A DNA stretch of 9,112 nt from Acidobacteriota bacterium (GTDB lineage Bacteria > Acidobacteriota > Terriglobia > Acidoferrales > UBA7541), in the NCBI GenBank assembly GCA_019239815.1, contig JAFAZL010000722.1, positions 1 to 9,112 on the forward strand. Reading direction: 5' to 3'. The number at the start of each line of letters is the position of its first letter. The first letter of the stretch is position 1. Below the pieces are notes generated by a model. That model did not search any database. It had not been told where the DNA came from and worked only from the letters and a program-made list of their open reading frames with translations. Positions 5,835 through 9,112 of this stretch are shown here, piece after piece. Made by a program: the position numbers and the translations under genes.

Positions 5835-8800
5835 ATGATCCATCGCATCGTCCAAATCGCACTCAAGCAGCGCTTCGTCATACTGATGTTCACGCTGCTC
5901 ATTGTCGTCGCCGGCGCCATCTCGTTTCAGCGCATGCCGGTCGATGCGTATCCCGACTTGTCGCCGCCGATGGTCGAGCTGATTACACAGTGGCCGGGTC
6001 ACGCGGCCGAAGAAGTCGAGCGCCTCACAACACTGCCGCTCGAACTCGCGATGAACGGCACGCCGAACCTGCGCGTGATGCGTTCGATCTCGCTCTACGG
6101 CCTCTCCGACGTCATCCTCACATTCGACGAAGGTACCGAGCCTTACTTCGCGCGCCAAGTCGTCTTTGAGCGCATCGCGGACGCACAACTTCCGAGCGGC
6201 GTCACGCCAAGTATGGCGCCGCTCTTTAGTCCCAGCGGACTCGTTTATCGCTACGTGATCGACAGCCCCGACCGATCGCCGATGGAATTGCACACGTTTG
6301 AGGATTGGATCATCGAGCGCGCCTATCGGAGCGTTCCCGGTGTCGCGGACGATTCCGGCTTCGGCGGACCAACGATGCAGTATCACGTGCTGCTCGATCC
6401 TGCGCGGCTTTACAACTTTCATCAGTCCGTCGCGAACGTCTTCAACGCGATTCAATCCAACAACGCCAACACGGGCGGCGGCTTTTACACACAGGGTGGC
6501 CAGTTTTACTACGTGCGCGGACTCGGCCTGCTCAAATCCACCGACGACATCGGCGAAGTCGTTGTCGGGAGCAACAACGGCGTGCCGGTGCGCGTCAAAG
6601 ACGTCGGCACCGTGGTGATCGGCAACGCGCCGCGCCTCGGCATTTTTGGATTTCAGGACAAAGCAAAGAACAACGACGACGCCGTCGAAGGCGTAATCCT
6701 GATGCGCCGTGGCGAACAAACGCAGAACGTGCTGCGCGGCGTGGAACAGAAAACCGACGAGCTCAATCGCGCCACCCTGCCGCCCGACGTAAAAATCCAT
6801 CCCTACTACGATCGCAGCGACCTCGTTCGCGTCACAACCGATACCGTCGAGCACAACCTGCTTAGCGGCATGATTCTTGTCTTCCTCGTGCTGCTGTTTT
6901 TCCTCGTCAGCTTCCGAGCCGCCGTGATCGCGGCTCTCACGATTCCCCTGGCGCTGCTCTTCGCTTTCATCTTTCTGCACGCCACCGGCGAAGCGGCGAA
7001 TCTACTCTCCATCGGCGCGATCGACTTCGGCATCATCATCGACGGGACCATCGTGATGGTCGAAAACATCTATCGCGAACTATCCGAGCGCGAAGGTACC
7101 GATTACAACTTGCACGAAGTCATCCTGCACGCAGCGCGCGACGTTGATCGTCCGATCTTCTATTCCGTCGCTGTCATCATCGCGGGGTATTTGCCGATCT
7201 ACGCGCTCACCGGTCCGTCCGGGAAGCTGTTCCATCCGATGGCCGACACCATGTCGTTCGCGCTGCTCGGCGCGCTCGTCTTCACGCTAACGTTTGTTCC
7301 GGTCATCGCTTCCTACTGGTTTAAGAGTGGAATCAAGGAAAAGCAGAACCGCGTTTACAACTGGATTCGCGACCGTTACGCCGGTCGCCTCGTCTGGTGC
7401 CTCGATCACCCCAAAATCACCGTTGCGGTTGCCGTATTGATCTTCGGATTCACGCTGCTGCTTCTTCCGCTGATCGGTGGCGAATTCTTGCCGCATCTCG
7501 ACGAAGGGGCTCTGTGGGTCCGCGCGACAATGCCCTACACGATCGGATTTGACGAAGCCGCTAAATTCGCTCCGCAAGTCCGCAACGTGCTCATCAAATA
7601 TCCGCAAGTCACGGTTGTCGGGTCCGAACTCGGACGCCCCGATGATGGCACCGACCCGACTGGATTTTTCAATTGTGAATTTTATGTTGGCCTCAAACCG
7701 TATGAGGACAAGTCGTGGAGTTCCGGCCCGATTCACACAAAAGAGGATCTGAGTCGCGACGTCGAAAAACAGCTCTCTGCCTACCCCGGTGTGATCTTCA
7801 ATTTCACGCAGCCTGCTGAAGACGCTGTAGACGAAGCGCTCACAGGTCTGAAGTCCGCTCTCGCCGTGAAAATCTTTGGCCCCGACCTCAACGTGCTTGA
7901 GCAGAAAGCCGTCGAGATTCGAAATGTACTCGATCGCACGTCCGGCTTCACCCAACTCACCGTCGTTCGCGAACTTGGGCAGCCCAGCTTGATCGTAGAC
8001 ATCGACCGTCCCAAAATCGCGCGCTATGGAATCAACGTGTCCGACGCGGAAATGGTTGTGCAGACCGCTGTCGGTGGGCAAGCGGCTACTCAAGTCATCC
8101 AAGGCGAAAAACTCTTCGATCTCGTCGTCCGAATGGAGCCGCAGTACCGCTCCAATGCACAGCAAATCGGCAATCTACTCGTTCCCGCTCCGGGCGGCCA
8201 ACACATCCCGCTCTCCGAGCTCGCCACAATCAAGGAACAGAGCGGTGCATCGTTCATCTATCGCGAAAACAATTCGCGTTACATCGGCATTCAATTTTCA
8301 GTTACCGGGCGCGATCTCGAAGGCATCGTGCAAGCGGGACAACGAGCAGTGGCGAAGTCGGTTCGTCTCCCGGAAGGCTATCGGCTGGATTGGGGTGGTG
8401 AATACAGCGAACTGCTCGAGGCAAAACAGCAGCTATATGTCATCGGCCCGTTGGCGATCTTCCTGATCTTCCTGATTCTTTTCGCGCTCTACGGCAACTT
8501 TAAATTCCCGGTCACGATCGCGCTCGGCGTAATCCTCACCGAGCCGGTCGGCGCATTGATCGCGCTGAAAGTTTTGCATGTACCGTTCAGCGTCTCGAGC
8601 GGTCTGGGTCTGCTCGCCTTACTCGGAGTCTCTGTTGAAACTGCCGTCATCCTCGTCAGTTACATCAATAAGCTGCGCCTCGAAGGAGCGACGATTCGCG
8701 ACGCAACCCGAGACGCTTCCCTGCTCCGTCTCCGTCCGATCATGATGACCGCGCTCGTCGCGTGCCTCGGATTGCTCCCCGCCGCGATGTCGACCGGCGT

Positions 8801-8933
8801 CGGCAGCGATACACAAAAACCGTTCGCAATCGTCGTCGTTGCCGGACTTCTCTCACGCCTGCTGCTCGGCTTCTTTGTGAATCCGGTGCTGTACGAAATC
8901 GTCGCCCGCGACGGCGACGTTCTACAGGTCTGA
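5835..8933 (+). CDS. czcA: Heavy-metal efflux RND pump, CzcA/CusA family
   Basis: The 1032-residue inner-membrane proton/cation antiporter is the motor of the system. TM1 is at about 13-30, followed by the first periplasmic porter domain (about 34-335), a helix bundle (about 342-545), the second porter domain (about 550-860) and a C-terminal helix bundle (about 866-1020). TM4 carries DFG-III-DG-TIVMVEN with D397, D403 and E410. Their spacing (6, then 7) matches D402, D408 and E415 of Cupriavidus CzcA, which act in proton transfer. At the three CusA copper-binding methionines (M573, M623, M672) a hand alignment puts R563, N613 and E667, so a CusA-type Cu(I)/Ag(I) pump is unlikely and a divalent cation is more probable. 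PSG, GGGFY and the C-terminal LGLLPAAMSTGVGSDTQKPF follow the family. The length is near the CzcA norm and nothing looks broken. No strong ribosome binding site is seen; it probably relies on coupling to the adaptor gene. Confidence 0.93.
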   Translation: MIHRIVQIALKQRFVILMFTLLIVVAGAISFQRMPVDAYPDLSPPMVELITQWPGHAAEEVERLTTLPLELAMNGTPNLRVMRSISLYGLSDVILTFDEGTEPYFARQVVFERIADAQLPSGVTPSMAPLFSPSGLVYRYVIDSPDRSPMELHTFEDWIIERAYRSVPGVADDSGFGGPTMQYHVLLDPARLYNFHQSVANVFNAIQSNNANTGGGFYTQGGQFYYVRGLGLLKSTDDIGEVVVGSNNGVPVRVKDVGTVVIGNAPRLGIFGFQDKAKNNDDAVEGVILMRRGEQTQNVLRGVEQKTDELNRATLPPDVKIHPYYDRSDLVRVTTDTVEHNLLSGMILVFLVLLFFLVSFRAAVIAALTIPLALLFAFIFLHATGEAANLLSIGAIDFGIIIDGTIVMVENIYRELSEREGTDYNLHEVILHAARDVDRPIFYSVAVIIAGYLPIYALTGPSGKLFHPMADTMSFALLGALVFTLTFVPVIASYWFKSGIKEKQNRVYNWIRDRYAGRLVWCLDHPKITVAVAVLIFGFTLLLLPLIGGEFLPHLDEGALWVRATMPYTIGFDEAAKFAPQVRNVLIKYPQVTVVGSELGRPDDGTDPTGFFNCEFYVGLKPYEDKSWSSGPIHTKEDLSRDVEKQLSAYPGVIFNFTQPAEDAVDEALTGLKSALAVKIFGPDLNVLEQKAVEIRNVLDRTSGFTQLTVVRELGQPSLIVDIDRPKIARYGINVSDAEMVVQTAVGGQAATQVIQGEKLFDLVVRMEPQYRSNAQQIGNLLVPAPGGQHIPLSELATIKEQSGASFIYRENNSRYIGIQFSVTGRDLEGIVQAGQRAVAKSVRLPEGYRLDWGGEYSELLEAKQQLYVIGPLAIFLIFLILFALYGNFKFPVTIALGVILTEPVGALIALKVLHVPFSVSSGLGLLALLGVSVETAVILVSYINKLRLEGATIRDATRDASLLRLRPIMMTALVACLGLLPAAMSTGVGSDTQKPFAIVVVAGLLSRLLLGFFVNPVLYEIVARDGDVLQV

Positions 8934-8951
8934 GACAGCATCCTAACGAAC

Positions 8952-9001
8952 ACAAAAATAAAATCGGCGCCGGTTCAACCTGGCGCCGATTTTATTTTTG
9001 T
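8952..9001. terminator. Bidirectional intrinsic terminator after the efflux operon
   Basis: A perfect 20-base inverted repeat (8952-8971 and 8982-9001) encloses a 10-base loop, GGTTCAACCT. The inner half of each arm is GC-rich (TCGGCGCC) and the outer half is A/T-rich, giving TTTTATTTTTGT after the stem on the plus strand and the mirror-image T-tract on the minus strand. It begins 18 bases past the pump's TGA, so it ends the operon. It should also stop transcription of any minus-strand gene coming from the right edge. Confidence 0.9.
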
Positions 9002-9009
9002 AGTGCCGG

Positions 9010-9112
9010 CTAGTCCTGAGCCTCGAAGAGCATCTTGCCGGCGTTTTTCTTCTTAGTAGTTACGAATTAAAAGTGGCAAGACGTCGCGCCACGCTTCTCC
9101 AGGTATTTCTGG
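9010..9112 (-). other. Right-edge stretch with a possible minus-strand gene end, unresolved
   Basis: The minus strand enters from the right edge in a frame reading QKYLEKRGATSCHF before TAA at 9067-9069. It then continues in the same frame as FVTTKKKNAGKMLFEAQD to TAG at 9010-9012, nine bases from the bidirectional terminator. Both halves have mostly G/C third positions. Another frame reads PEIPGEAWRDVLPLLIRNY to a stop at 9053-9055. I recognise none of these. A convergent gene ending at 9067 is the simplest reading; too little is visible to call a product. No start codon or signal was seen on the plus strand here. Confidence 0.25.

Noticed and set aside
5793..6980. A 395-codon open frame on the minus strand opposite the pump gene
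   Set aside because: It lies opposite the clearly coding CzcA-type gene, and its product is a low-complexity mix of Asp, Glu, Val, His and Arg with no recognisable domain. It is an antisense effect of GC-rich codons.
7287..8165. A 292-codon open frame on the minus strand inside the pump gene
   Set aside because: Same reason: it is opposite strongly conserved porter-domain sequence and has no family resemblance or ribosome binding site.

Overview
The window looks like chromosomal DNA from a moderately GC-rich Gram-negative bacterium, most likely an acidobacterium. The envelope genes need an outer membrane: a TolC-type channel, a lipoprotein adaptor and an RND pump. The acidobacterial assignment rests on recognising the sigma factor / membrane partner pair (1155-2823) as a type common in Acidobacteriota. 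It is an inference from family resemblance, not a measured placement.

Left edge (1-908): a short plus-strand C-terminus (1-72), probably the end of an NAD(P)-binding SDR/epimerase-like protein, converges on a minus-strand DUF899 thioredoxin-like gene (189-896). The DUF899 start is fixed by a strong TGGAGG ribosome binding site. A roughly 250-base non-coding stretch then separates it from a divergent plus-strand series.

Centre (1155-3195): a divergent, sigma-70-like regulator with helix-turn-helix region 4 is followed by a single-pass membrane protein that resembles an anti-sigma factor but has no zinc-binding motif. Next comes a small exported protein with Cys/His motifs (HLC, then HICPFC), resembling DUF2946.

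Right (3273-8933): a complete tripartite heavy-metal efflux system of the CzcCBA/CusCBA class, comprising an outer-membrane channel, a periplasmic adaptor and a proton-driven RND pump. The channel and adaptor genes overlap by four bases, and the pump follows after 19 bases, so they are translated as one unit. The pump keeps the CzcA-type DFG...DG...VEN proton-relay motif but lacks all three CusA copper/silver methionines, which points to a divalent cation rather than Cu(I)/Ag(I). A perfect 20-bp inverted repeat with A/T-rich outer arms (8952-9001) ends the operon and should terminate from both directions.

The order sigma factor, membrane partner, small exported Cys/His protein, CBA pump recalls the cnrYXH-cnrCBA and related metal-resistance loci, where a membrane complex holds an ECF sigma factor until metal is sensed in the periplasm. 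Whether the sigma pair here controls the pump is untested. It is the most interesting hypothesis in the window. No mobile element, CRISPR array, tRNA or rRNA was seen.
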